A DNA stretch of 64,000 nt from Tetracladium setigerum (lineage: Eukaryota > Ascomycota > Leotiomycetes > Helotiales), in NCBI GenBank assembly GCA_031472005.1, contig PZJY01000002.1:3472001-3536000 (forward strand). Direction: 5' to 3'. Shown here one piece after another: positions 34,962 through 46,166 of the stretch. Under the pieces are notes generated by a model. It was not told the DNA's origin. It was given only the letters and a program-made list of their open reading frames with translations, and ran no database searches. Made by a program: the position numbers and the translations under genes. How positions within the stretch are numbered: the stretch's first letter is position 1; every line of letters starts with the position of its first letter.

Positions 34962-37900
34962 ATGGCTCCAGTTACAGGGCGAGAGCCCAAAAGCGATGCG
35001 CAATCATTGAAAAGGAAACGAGAATCAGGTGATACCAAACCTAGGAAAACCGCTGAAGATTCTTCTGTAAGTCCAGTCCGAAAGCTGCTCTCTGCTAAAT
35101 TCCAAGACTAACAAATTTGCAAGGCTCCGAAAATTGCAAAAATATCTCGAGTCGAGGAACCAGTATTTCCCAGAGGCGGTGCGAGTGTTTTAACCCCTCT
35201 AGAGCATAAGCAAATTCAAATCGAAGCTACAAGAGATGTACTGTTTGAGCAAGCAGGCGCAAAGACGAAAAAGTCCTCCAAAGCAGATGTCGAAGGAGAC
35301 GATGAAACGCCCCGACCGAAGAAGAAGTCGAAGTCCAAGGGAAAGAACAAGAAGGAAGTGGAAACTGCAGAACCAGAGGAGGAAGTTGTAAAGATTGAGG
35401 GTTTGAGTTATAAGGTATTTTCAAGTTGTGTTTTGACGACCTTTAAACCACTAACCGTCAACAGCGCATTGTACAGGGCTCTTTGATTCTCGGACAGGTC
35501 TCCCAGATCAACAACCATGATATCGCAATTTCGCTTCCCAATAACTTAACCGGTTATGTCCCAATTACTTCAATATCAGACAAGCTCACACAGAGGGTAG
35601 AGGCAATTGCAGCAGCCGAGGACAGCGACAACGAGCAGGCAGAGGAGACTTCCGACGGACTCGAATTGACTGAGATATTCTCGATAGGCCAATATGTCCG
35701 AGCATACGTTGTGTCAACTAGTGATGAATCCGACGCTTCTGCAGCAGGAAAGCAAAAAAGAAGGATTGAACTTTCTCTTCGCCCCCAACAAACAAACAGC
35801 ACCCTTACTGCACAAAATGTCGTTACGAACAACACCGTCATGGCATCAGTAGCAAGTGTGGAGGATCATGGAGTTATCATGGATCTTGGTATTCAGGACT
35901 CTGATATGCGAGGGTTTATGTCTTCGAAGGAGATTGGTGCTGGAATAGAGCTCTCGAGTGTTCAGGAGGGTGCTGTATTCTTGTGCATGGTTACTGGCCT
36001 CAGCTCTAATGGCAAAACTGTCAAGTTGTCTTCGGATGCGGAAAAGATTGGAAATCTGAAGAAAGGAAACTTCCTGAGTTCTGCTCCAACTATCGAGTCA
36101 TTCATGCCAGGAACCGCGGTTGAAGTTCTGGTCACCGAGACCACGGCTCGGGGAATATCTGGAAAGGTGATGGGAATGCTCGATGTTACCGCGGACTTAA
36201 TGCACTCAGGTGCCGGTGCCAGTGGCAAAGACGTGGAAAAGAAGTACAAAATTGGTTCGAAAGTTAAGGCAAGAGTTATCTGCAACTTTCCAACTGTTGA
36301 CCCGCCAAAGCTTGGAGTTTCCCTTCTCGACCATGTCGTTTCGCTCACATCTCAAACTGGGTCAAAGGAACACAAAAAACAAAACCCTCTCCATATTCTA
36401 GCACTTTCTTCAATTGTGGAAGAGGTCACTGTTCGAAAAGTGGAAGACGGAGTTGGCCTTTTTGTTGATGTAGGAGTTAAAGGGGTTCCAGGATTCGTCC
36501 ACATTTCCAGAGTCAAAGATGGCAAGATTGAAACTCTTACAGAAACCACGGGTCCTTACAAGGTTGGCTCAACCCACCGAGGACGAATCATCGGTTACAA
36601 CTTACTTGATGGTGTCTTCTTGGTCTCCTTAGAGGCGAGTATCTTGGAGCAAGCATTCTTACGCGTGGAGGATCTCACGGTCGGCCAAGTCGTGAAAGGA
36701 AAGGTCGAAAAAATCGTTGTTAACGCAAAGGGTGTTGGTGGATTACTTATCAATCTCTCAACTGGGATCTCAGGCCTCGTCCCTGAGGCGCATATGTCGG
36801 ACGTCAAATTAGCCCATCCTGAGAAGAAGTTTAAGGAGGGCATGACTGTGACAACCAGAGTTCTTTCTACGGATCCAAGCAAACGACAAATACGGCTGAC
36901 ACTAAAAAAGACACTGGTTAACTCGGAATCGGCTCCCTTTTTGGCTTACGAAAACATCACTGTTGGCATGCAAAGTCCAGGAACCATTATCAACATCTTG
37001 CCATCTGGTGCTGTTGTTCAGTTCTACGCGAATGTTCGGGGCTTTCTGCCTGTATCTGAGATGAGCGAGGCTTATATCCAAGATCCAAACCAACATTTCC
37101 GGGTAGGACAGGTCGTCAATGTTCATGTGCAAAAGGTCGATGCCGTTGAAAAGAAACTCACAGTTTCCTGTAAAGATCCCTCGGCTTTTGGACTCGCCCA
37201 ACAGACCGCACTCAAAAACTTGAAGATTGGAGAACTTGTATCAGGTACGGTGACAGAGAAATCTAACGACGACATTTCCGTGGAGATCGAAAGCTTAGGT
37301 CTGCGTGCTGTGCTTCCAATGGGTCACCTCACTGATGGATCTGCTCAAAAGAGCTCCTCTGCTTTTAAGAGGATACGCGTGGGTCAAACGATGGCGGATC
37401 TGGTTGTAATTGAGAAGCTGGATCAAAAGAAACTTGTCATGCTGTCCAACAAACCCAGTCTTATCAAAGATGCTAATGCGAAGACTCTTCTCAGGAGTTT
37501 CGAGGATGTCAAGGAGAACAAGATTGTACATGGCTTCGTCAAGAACATTACTCTCACGGCAGTTTTCGTGCAGTTTGGAGGTGGATTGACCGCTCTCTTG
37601 CCAAAGGTCAAACTCCCAGAAGAAGCTCAACTTATTCCAGATTTTGGCTTGAAGAAGAACCAATCTGTTGAAGCCAAGGTCACATCCGTGGATCAGGAAA
37701 AACGAAGGTTCCTCTTATCTATGGTCGACTCTAAATCTAAGAAGGAGGCGACTGAGGAAGTGTCAGCCACTTCTGCTGCTACCAACCAAGCAGCTGTGAA
37801 TGCGATCGATAATACCATCAAATCAATCGATGATCTCACTCTGGGAAGATTGACAAAGGCAAAGATCGTATCCGTAAAGGAAACACAAATCAATGTGCAG

Positions 37901-40438
37901 CTTGCAGACAATATCCAAGGTCGAATCGACATTTCGCAAATCTTTGACACTTGGGAGGATATCAAGGATCGCAAGAGACCTTTGAGCTCTTTCTCGTCCA
38001 AACAGATCATTGATGTCAAGGTCCTGGGAATTCACGATGCACGAAACCATCGATTCTTGCCAATTTCTCATCGATCAGGAAAGACATTGGTATTTGAGTT
38101 GTCAGCCAAGCCAAGCGACATCAAGGATGGGTCGAAGGAGTCTCTCACTCTTGATAAAGTTACACTGGGATCCTCTTGGATTGTTTATGTTAATAATGTT
38201 GGAAAGGATGGACTTTGGGTCAACCTCTCTCCAAACGTCCGTGGACGTATTCGTACTCTAGACATCTCTGATAATGTCGCATTGATCGAAGATTTGGAGA
38301 CAAACTACCCTCTTGGATCGGCTATTAGAGCTCACGTCACAAACATCGATATCACAAACAACCGACTAGACTTGTCTGCCCGCTCAGCAAAGTCCAAGGC
38401 AGCCTTGACATTCAAAAATTTGAGCAAAGGGATGATCGCACCAGGCAAAGTGACCAAAGTCAGCGAAAGAAGTATCATGGTTCAGCTCAGCGAACAAGTA
38501 TCCGGCCCAGTCAATCTCATTGACTTGGTGGACGACTATTCTCAAGCAGATCCAACCAAATTTTCCAAAAACGACATCATCCGAGTTTGCGTTGTTGATC
38601 TTGATACACCAAACAAGAAAGTGCGTCTCTCAACACGACCGTCCAGGGTTCTGAACTCTTCTCTCAAAGTTCAGGATCCCGAGATATCTTCTATCTCCCA
38701 ATTGAAAGTCAATGATGTTGTGCGTGGATTTGTGAAGAACGTTGCTGATAAGGGCATCTTCGTTAACCTCGGTGGCAATGTGACCGCTTATGTTCGAGTA
38801 ACAGATCTTTCGGACTCGTTCCTCAAGGACTGGAAGTCTGAGTTTGAAGTCGACCAGCTTGTTAAAGGCAAAGTCACATCTGTAGATGCGAACGCAAACC
38901 AGGTTCAAATGAGTTTGAAAGCTTCAGTTATCGACAAAAACTACGTCGCACCTCTCACCTTCAAAGACATCTCGATTGGACAGGTGGTCACTGGAAAGAT
39001 TCGTAAAGTTGAAGATTTTGGTGTTTTCATTGTCATTGACGGGTCCAAGAATGTCAGCGGTCTATGTCATCAAAGTGAGATGGCAGAGAAGCGCGTTCAG
39101 GATGTGAAGAAGCTGTACGAAGAAGGAGATGCTGTCAAGGCTATTGTTCTTAGATTGGATGCCGAGAAGCAACGAATCAGCTTTGGAATGAAGGCTTCAT
39201 ACTTCGAGGATGGTGCAGAGGAAGATAGCGGGGACGACGACGATAGCATGCAAGGTGTAAGGCTTGATGCTGATAGCGATGAAGAAGACGACGAGAATGA
39301 AAGCGGCATCGACCTTGATGATGTTGAATCCATTGGCAGCGCAGCAGGACAAGATGACGCGTCTGACGTAGAGATGGAGGACGCACAAGATACCGTGGTT
39401 CCCGCTTTAAGTACTGGCGGCTTTGACTGGTCTGCGGATGGCCTTGATGATGATGGATCAGATGCTAGATCGGAAGATGGTGCTACTGATGAGAAGCCCA
39501 AAAAGAAGCGAAAGAAGGCTGAAATTCAAATCGACAGGACTGGAGACTTGGATGCAAATGGCCCACAGTCTGTAAGCGATTTTGAGAGGCTTTTGCTCGG
39601 ACAACCGGACTCTTCGGCCCTCTGGATTCAGTATATGGCATTCCAAATGCAACTAAGCGAGCTGAGCAAAGCAAGGGAAGTCGCAGAAAGAGCTATCAAG
39701 ACCATCAACATTCGAGAGGAAGTCGAGAAGATGAACGTCTGGATTGCACTTCTCAATTTGGAGAACGCTTATGGGACTGATGACACGACTGAGGAGGTCT
39801 TCAAAAGGGCGTGCCAGTACAACGATGCTCAAGAAATCCACGAAAGACTGACGAGTATCTACATCCAATCCGGAAAGCAAGAAGTATGTATTTCTCTTCC
39901 CATTTTGATGGCGTTGACTAACAACTTTTTAGAAAGCAGATGAGCTCTTCCAGGTTCTCGTCAAGAAATTTTCCAATCGCCGACCGTCTGGTACAACTAC
40001 GCACAATTTCTCCACACCACCCTCTCAGCTCCAGACCGTGCCCGACTTCTCCTCCCACGTGCAACACAATCACTTCCACCTCACACCCATCTCAACCTAA
40101 CCATCAAATTTGCCGCTCTCGAGTTCCACTCTGCCAACGGCTCACCAGAACGTGGACGAACCATGTTCGAAGGTCTCTTGTCCACATTCCCCAAGCGTCT
40201 CGATATCTGGAACCAGCTCTTGGATCTCGAAATCCAACAAGCTGATAATGAGATTATTCGCGGGGTGTTCGAGCGAGTCGTGAAAGTCAAGGGATTGAAG
40301 CCAAAGGGTGCAAAGAGTTGGTTTAAGCGATGGTCCGAGTGGGAAGAGACGAATGGAGATAAAAAGGGTCAGGAGAAGGTCAAGGCTAGAGCAGAAGAGT
40401 GGGTTCGTGCTGCTGCTACAAAGACTGATGAGGAATAG
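34962..40438 (+). CDS. rrp5: rRNA biogenesis protein Rrp5 (frameshifted in last exon)
   Basis: Four exons (34962-35066, 35124-35414, 35465-39883, 39933-40438) encode about 1773 residues. The N-terminus is basic with FPRGGASVLTPLE, a conserved Rrp5 element. Exon 3 carries about a dozen S1 RNA-binding repeats (e.g. GQVVKGKVEKIV, GKIRKVEDFGVFIVI). A strongly acidic linker and a KPKKKRKK nuclear-localisation motif lead to C-terminal HAT/TPR-like repeats (ALWIQYMAFQMQLSE, DIWNQLLDLEIQ). In exon 4 the frame changes at 39973-39974: KKFS must be followed by QSPTVWYNYAQFL, requiring one extra C. Rrp5 (human PDCD11) binds pre-rRNA and is needed for early cleavages leading to both 18S and 5.8S rRNA in the nucleolus. 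Confidence 0.95.
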
Positions 40439-41098
40439 TTTGGATGAAAGGTTATTTCTTTTCTATGGCATTGCGTGGAGTATTGGGTAGGCAAAAAAGA
40501 GGCTAGCTAGTTATGTAGGCCTTATGTATAGATCAGAAATTGAGCATTGTGCACATGGTTCGAGATCGCCTCTATAATATGTTCGTGTGTCACAAATTAC
40601 ATGTACATACATGTCCCACCGGCAGTTCCTCTAAACCCATTTCGTACTACAGTTCATACAACAAAGACATAAAAAAGTCGACGTCAAGCTCCTAGCCCAA
40701 GATAAGGAATTGGAAGAAACTGCCGAGGTGTCTGTTCCTTCTCCAACACGGGACTCCTCTCAGCTGTATCTTGGAAATCTACCTGCGCATTTATACACCC
40801 ACGCTAAAGATCACTATTCACGCCGAGTAGTTTCCTAAACGCATCGCTATTCATGAATGTTGTGTCTTCTCGTGGAGTTCGGATACGGATTGGCCGTGGA
40901 AAATTGCAAATGTGAGGGGGCTCGATCAATGATTGTGATCGTACTGACTTTGAGTTTTGAATAGTCATATTATTTACATCTAGTCTTACAAATTCCCCTT
41001 CTCTCCGTCAGCCATGCATATCTATCCTCCAATTCTATTAGAATCATACTAACCATCATTAATTTTGGCGTCATTTCAATATCCTACAATCCCTCCTT
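40439..41098. other. Intergenic between convergent genes
   Basis: 3' flanks of rrp5 and the Tim17-family gene. No coding sequence is supported. Confidence 0.5.
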
Positions 41099-42023
41099 CT
41101 ACTTCTCTTTCCCTGCCGCGGAAGCTTCTTTACTCTCCTTCTGCATCTCCTTCAACCCCTCGATGGCCTCCTCAACCAACGCTAATTCAACATTGACTTT
41201 TAATAACTTCTCCTCCGTCATCTTCACATACTCCTCGTCACTTAGAACCCTCATGGGACTCCATTTCGAATCCATCCATGATTGTTTGACACCGTTGATC
41301 TTCTCTAACTCTCCTTGCTCGGTTTTGCGTGCGTCTAGGCGATTGTATGCAGCTTGTCCGGAGGCGCCGAATATGGCAAACATTATTGCGCCGGGGATGA
41401 TGTTTTTTGGACCACCTTGTTGTGAGGGGATGATGTCAGATTGATAATTTTTGAGGGAGAGGGGAGGGAAATGGGATGGGATGGGATGGGATGGGATTGG
41501 AGAATGTACGCAGTAGACCGCCAGCAGCACCACTGAGACCGCCTGCTAAGCTGCTGGCTTGGACTTTTTGACCGGGAGTTATATTATCTCTTCCCCATAC
41601 TTCTAGTACCACGCCTCTGGATGCTGTATTATGAGTGGAGATGTTAGATGTGTTCAACTTGTCTGAGTTTAAAGGGCATAGAAAGGGAGTATGGGGAAAT
41701 TATGCATACCCCAAAAGGTCGACCCTAAAGTAAACCATTGAATCCCTGAAGCAAGAGCAAAAAGAGTTGGTGTCGTTGAGCGGATCACACCGGCAAATGC
41801 CCCGACTGTGAACCCAGAAAGGCCTTTTTAAGATATGTGTCAGCAATAGTTTTCATAAATGATGACATGTAATGGAATGTAATGCAGGGAGGAGGAAAAG
41901 AGAATTGAAAAGTTTCCAAGATTTTCATTCTGAGATTTTGCGGGAGATGTGAAGCATACCAGCAACGCCACCTACTTGGACAGCAGGCCAAATGATATCC
42001 AGTATCTCAGGAGGAGGGGCCAT
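41099..42023 (-). CDS. Tim17/Tim22/Tim23-family membrane protein
   Basis: Four exons from ATG 42023 to TAG 41099-41101, all junctions in frame. The N-terminus MAPPPEILDIIWPAVQVGGV is followed by Gly/Ala-rich segments (GLSGFTVGAFAGVIRSTTPT, FALASGIQWFTLGSTFW, SSLAGGLSGAAGGLLRGG, IIPGAIMFAIFGASGQAAYN), the spacing seen in Tim17/22/23/Pmp24 proteins. The last ~80 residues are charged and helical, with a Lys/Glu-rich tail (LKEMQKESKEASAAGKEK). It is most likely an inner-mitochondrial-membrane protein. It is not canonical Tim17, Tim22 or Tim23. It could be a peripheral import or complex I-associated paralogue, but the sequence alone does not decide. Confidence 0.78.
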
Positions 42024-42503
42024 GATGGCCTTTGGATAAATGTAACAGTTTGTGAGGTGTATGGATGGAGGTCGTGATGCAGTGAGGTTGAAGTCTCGAT
42101 TTTGTCGGCTTTGCCAAGACGCTAGGGGTTTCTCAACGAGTCCAGGCTGGAGTTATAGCGTCGGCTGGTGCGAGCGAAACATAAAAAAAAAATTTGATAG
42201 AGCTTTACTTTGGCATTTCTAATGATTATGTTTTGCAAATTGAAAATTTACCTGAAGTGCTTTGTTTTCCCTGTGTGGATTTATGGCGTTTTTCATCGCC
42301 AAAAGGTCTTTAAAGAAGTTCAGCAAGGAGGGAGCTCGTTGCAGATGTTTTATTTTGAGTTTCCCCTGTCCATCCGGCCCAGGCCGGGATACGATAGCCG
42401 CACCCTGTCCTTGAATGTATTATTGGGGAAGCAAGTTCTAATATTAACAGTTCGATAAGATGTCCATATTATAGGAATGCTACTTTGTACGTAGGTACCT
42501 TTG

Positions 42504-42514
42504 TACTCCGTACA
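42504..42514. repeat. GTACTCCGTAC element
   Basis: An 11-base element whose exact reverse complement occurs at 48233-48243. It sits among further GTAC/GGTACC motifs. Confidence 0.6.
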
Positions 42515-43094
42515 CGGCTAGCAATTCCTGCACCGTGCCATTGAACAAACAAGGCTACTCCCAGACTTGTTTAAAGAGGCTCCACAGCATACGGTTAAGT
42601 ATATGAGACGGGGAAGTACTAAAAAAACCACACTTCGACCCTTTGAAGGCAGAAAGTCAGTTAATCCAAGGTAGACAATCAAGCTCTCTCTCTCTCTCAC
42701 TTGCATAGGCTCAGAAAGTTAGATTTGCAAAATCGGAATTTTGCTTCGCCGCTTTCAATCATCTTCAGGATCACTATGTATGCATTATTTTGTGTGTGCC
42801 TGATAATGGAGGATAGAATTCATGTGTTCCAGGAGTAAGAATACATTTGGTAGATATCAGGGCTACTCCATCTTGGATAGCTCTAACATGGTTCCTTCAA
42901 TACATACGATTAGTGTCTCTTCCAATTTTTAGCAAGGTATTTCTAATAAATAGATCAAGAATCAAAATCTGATGCAATTGAATTCTCTTTGTTTGCAAAA
43001 CAAGCAAATGCCATTTTACAAAATAACATAGATCGAAAGGAGTCGGGTATCTTGAAGAAGACGCCCTTAGACTTATTACTGGTAGCTTAGATCC

Positions 43095-43115
43095 GGCGTG
43101 CAGTCCGTGCACGCC
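43095..43115 (+). other. Perfect 8-bp hairpin in tif3 leader region
   Basis: GGCGTGCA (43095-43102) and TGCACGCC (43108-43115) pair perfectly around a 5-base loop, 140 bases before the tif3 ATG. It may lie in the mRNA leader; the transcription start is not visible from sequence. Confidence 0.6.
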
Positions 43116-43254
43116 GCTAATCCTCTTCCGACTGAGGCATCCGGCAAGCTTGGCGTCCTTCCGCCCACTAAAATAAAACTTCGTCAACCTCCCCTACAAG
43201 CACAGCAACGAGACACTCGAAACCCCAACCACAACCGCAAAGAAAATAGCAATC

Positions 43255-45353
43255 ATGGGTATGTCGCTTGGTGCCCTTTGCCAATACCTGCGGGATTCTT
43301 ACTGACTATGCGACAGCGCCAAAGAAGAAGGAGCAAAAGAAGGTCATGTCCCTTGGGGACTTTTTGGCTGATGAGAGTAAGGCTTCCCTGGCCGCCAAAG
43401 TCGATCTCTCGGCTGCGGCGCAACACCTGCTTGATCGATCTATGTGCTAACTTGTCGCAGAGACTGGAGGCAGCTGGGCTGATGAGATGGTGAGCGCAAT
43501 TCGTCGGAATGCAGAGTCCTGGGCTTGCTCAATCTGCCGCCCGACCTTCATGTGCGAGGCTCAATTTCTAATGCGCTATTTTCAACATCTAGGAAGACTA
43601 CCCTACCACAGATTCTAGAGCTGCTGGATATGGAACTGGCGAGCGCCGAACCTATAACTCTACCACAAATTCCTACGGAACTGGTAACTCTGGTGGTACG
43701 TTTGGCGCTCCTCTTTCCTTTTTCCTTGGATTGCGCGGCTAACGCCTCTATTACACAGGATACTCCGTTCGCGAGGAACTTCCATTGCCCGACAAGCCAC
43801 CTTACACAGTCCATCTCGGAAACCTTTCCTTCGACGCTACAGTTGGAGATGTCACCGATTTCTTCACCGGTTGTGAGTGCATAAATGTACGCATCATTGA
43901 GGACAAGCAGGAAATGAAGCCAAAGGGTTTCGGATACGCAGAGTTTGGAAGTCTCGATGGTTTGAAGCAAGCCTTGACTCTCAATGGCAGCCAGTTCCAA
44001 GGACGAAATATCAGAATTAGTGTCGCGGATCCACGTACGTACCGATCTTTTTATTGCTTGAGATATCGTAATTAATTAATTGCCACAGCAAAGGACCGTG
44101 GTGATGGTGCTCAGTTCAGAGAGATTAGTGATTGGAGCAGAAAGGGCCCATTGCCAGATCTACCAGGTCGAGCAGGAGACCGAGGAGGCGATCGACGTGG
44201 ATCTGACCGTGGCTTTGGCGGAGAGGGTGGCGAGCGCAAGGAACGATTCCCAGAAGGTGATGGAAAGGTTCGCGATTTTGGCAACTGGGAGAGAAAGGGC
44301 CCGCTTCCTTCTGTTGCTCAACCTGAGCGTGCTCCTCGGGAAGGTGGACGACCACGAACAAACGATGGCCCAAGACCTGAAGGATTCCGAGACCGCAAGC
44401 AATCACCAGCTGCATGGGGTGAAAACCGTGGACAGGACTCACAGGAAGGCTCGAGACCACCAAGACGCGAGTTCCAGGACCGACCAGTTGTCGAGCGTGC
44501 CCCAACTGCTGCCGAGCAGGACAACCAATGGCGTACCAAGATGCGTCCTGATGCACCACCTGCCAAATCACCGATCCCATCCCGCGATGGCAGCGAGGCT
44601 CCTCCATCCCCAGCTCCCGGTGCAACCCCTACTTTGGCCAGCCGCCCCAAGCTAAACCTTGCGAAGCGAACGGTCACAGATGTTCCAGATCTACCATCTC
44701 CATCCTTGGGTGGCGAGTCTAAGGCAAGCCCATTCGGTGCAGCTCGTCCTATCGATACTGCCGCCAAGGAGCGTGAGATTGAAGAAAAGAAGCAGAACGC
44801 ACTTCGTGAGAAGAAGGAGGCCGAGGAGAAAGCCAAGGAGGAGAAGCGCGAAGCCGCAAAGGCTGCTAAGGCTGCAGAGGCCGAAAACGCATCCGCTGAC
44901 GGTGAAAAGGAGGTTCCAGAGAAGTCCGGAAGCGAGGCTGCCCCTGTTGAGGAAACCATCGAGACGGAGAATGCAAATGGTGTAGTCACTGATGACAAGG
45001 CTATCAAGCCCAAGGAGGTCGTCCGGGATGCCAGACCAAAGCCTTCCGATACAGGCGCATGGAGACGAACCACAACTGGACCACCACCAGCAAGAGATGC
45101 ACGAGATGATGCCCCACGCGGTCCACGAGGCGGTCGAGGTGGCGGAAGAGGCAGAGGCGAGGGCCGAGGTGGACGCCACTACGACGAGAGACCTCAGGGA
45201 CAACGACAGCAGACTGGAGGTGCAGCACCTGCTGCGGCACCACAATCCCCTGCCGTTGAGGAGCCCAATGCTCTCGAAGAGGATGGCTGGAGCACTGTTG
45301 CCAAGCCAACCAAGAAGAATACCCGTGGAGGATCTCGCGCAATTGCGTCGTGA
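43255..45353 (+). CDS. tif3: Translation initiation factor eIF4B (Tif3/Sce3)
   Basis: The first exon contains only ATG G (43255-43258); intron 1 removes GTATGT...GACAG. Small exons follow: PKKKEQKKVMSLGDFLADE, TGGSWADEM, EDYPTT.... The N-terminal LGDF and GSWADEM motifs are typical of eIF4B. One RRM spans roughly residues 80-155 (YTVHLGNLSF as RNP2, GFGYAEF as RNP1). A long Arg/Gly/Asp-rich region follows with repeats containing DWSRKGPLP and NWERKGPLP, comparable to the yeast Tif3 repeats. Then come a charged helical Lys/Glu/Ala stretch, an RGG-rich patch and the C-terminal EDGWSTVAKP. eIF4B stimulates the eIF4A helicase and mRNA recruitment to the 40S subunit. No frameshift was seen. Confidence 0.94.
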
Positions 45354-46166
45354 ACGTATTATGATTGTACGAATGTTTCGCATATCTGAGCGATTTTCAG
45401 CGTACTCTTACACCACGATCTTTGAGGGTAGCGTCAACGGTACCTCATCTATCATAAATGCCTCTACATCAGATCTTTCCCCCTTTTCGACGACTTTCAT
45501 TTCGGCGTTGGATTCTCTCGATCTCTGCGTTTAGATCTCGATGAACCAAGACTTGACGCACATGCCTTGGACAGAATCTCGCATACACATCATATGGGAC
45601 CTGGCAATCCATAGTTTGCACAGGGTAGCCACTGCACAAATGTTTTTCTCTTCTCGACCTAGAAAGCCAAGGCGTACACGTTTTCTCGCCATCTGCTTCA
45701 GGTGTTTGGAGTGAAAAAGCCCCTCCCCCAACTTCTTCACTTAATCTTGCAACTAGTGTCTCACATGGTGGATTGGGCTTTCTAAAAAGTACTTTGATCG
45801 ATATCGTGGGAAGCGTTTTCTTCTCACTTTGATATGGATGGTTGGTCTCTTCTTTTCAACCCTGACTTCTATCGACATGCAAAGGTGGTGCGCAACTGGT
45901 TTTTCATCATGGCATAGAAAGGGATGGATGGTTATGCGCGCCTGCTTTGTACTTTTAAAAAATGCTTCTCCTCGTCCTGCCAATAAACAAGTATCAAATA
46001 ATATCTGTAGTCCTGCAACGTGAGATTTTATTGTGATTATCTTGATGGAAGTTGGTCGCGTGGGGCCATGGGCTCCGTTTTTTATCTTGTTCCACTTTCA
46101 TAAGCCCGCACTTATGAGTCCTCCATTCGCTGACTTGCACTTCCAAACCCCAAATCTCCCAACCTT
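45354..46166. other. Intergenic between convergent genes
   Basis: 3' flanks of tif3 and the JMJD7-like gene. No coding sequence is supported. Confidence 0.5.

Larger units (their letters stand above)
42024..43254. other. Divergent intergenic region (Tim17-like / tif3)
   Basis: No coding sequence is supported. It contains GTACTCCGTAC at 42504-42514, a (CT)n run near 42686-42700 and a perfect hairpin at 43095-43115 upstream of tif3. Confidence 0.5.

Noticed and set aside
44318..45073. A 251-codon minus-strand frame
   Set aside because: Antisense to the low-complexity region of tif3; composition follows from the Lys/Glu/Ala-rich coding strand.
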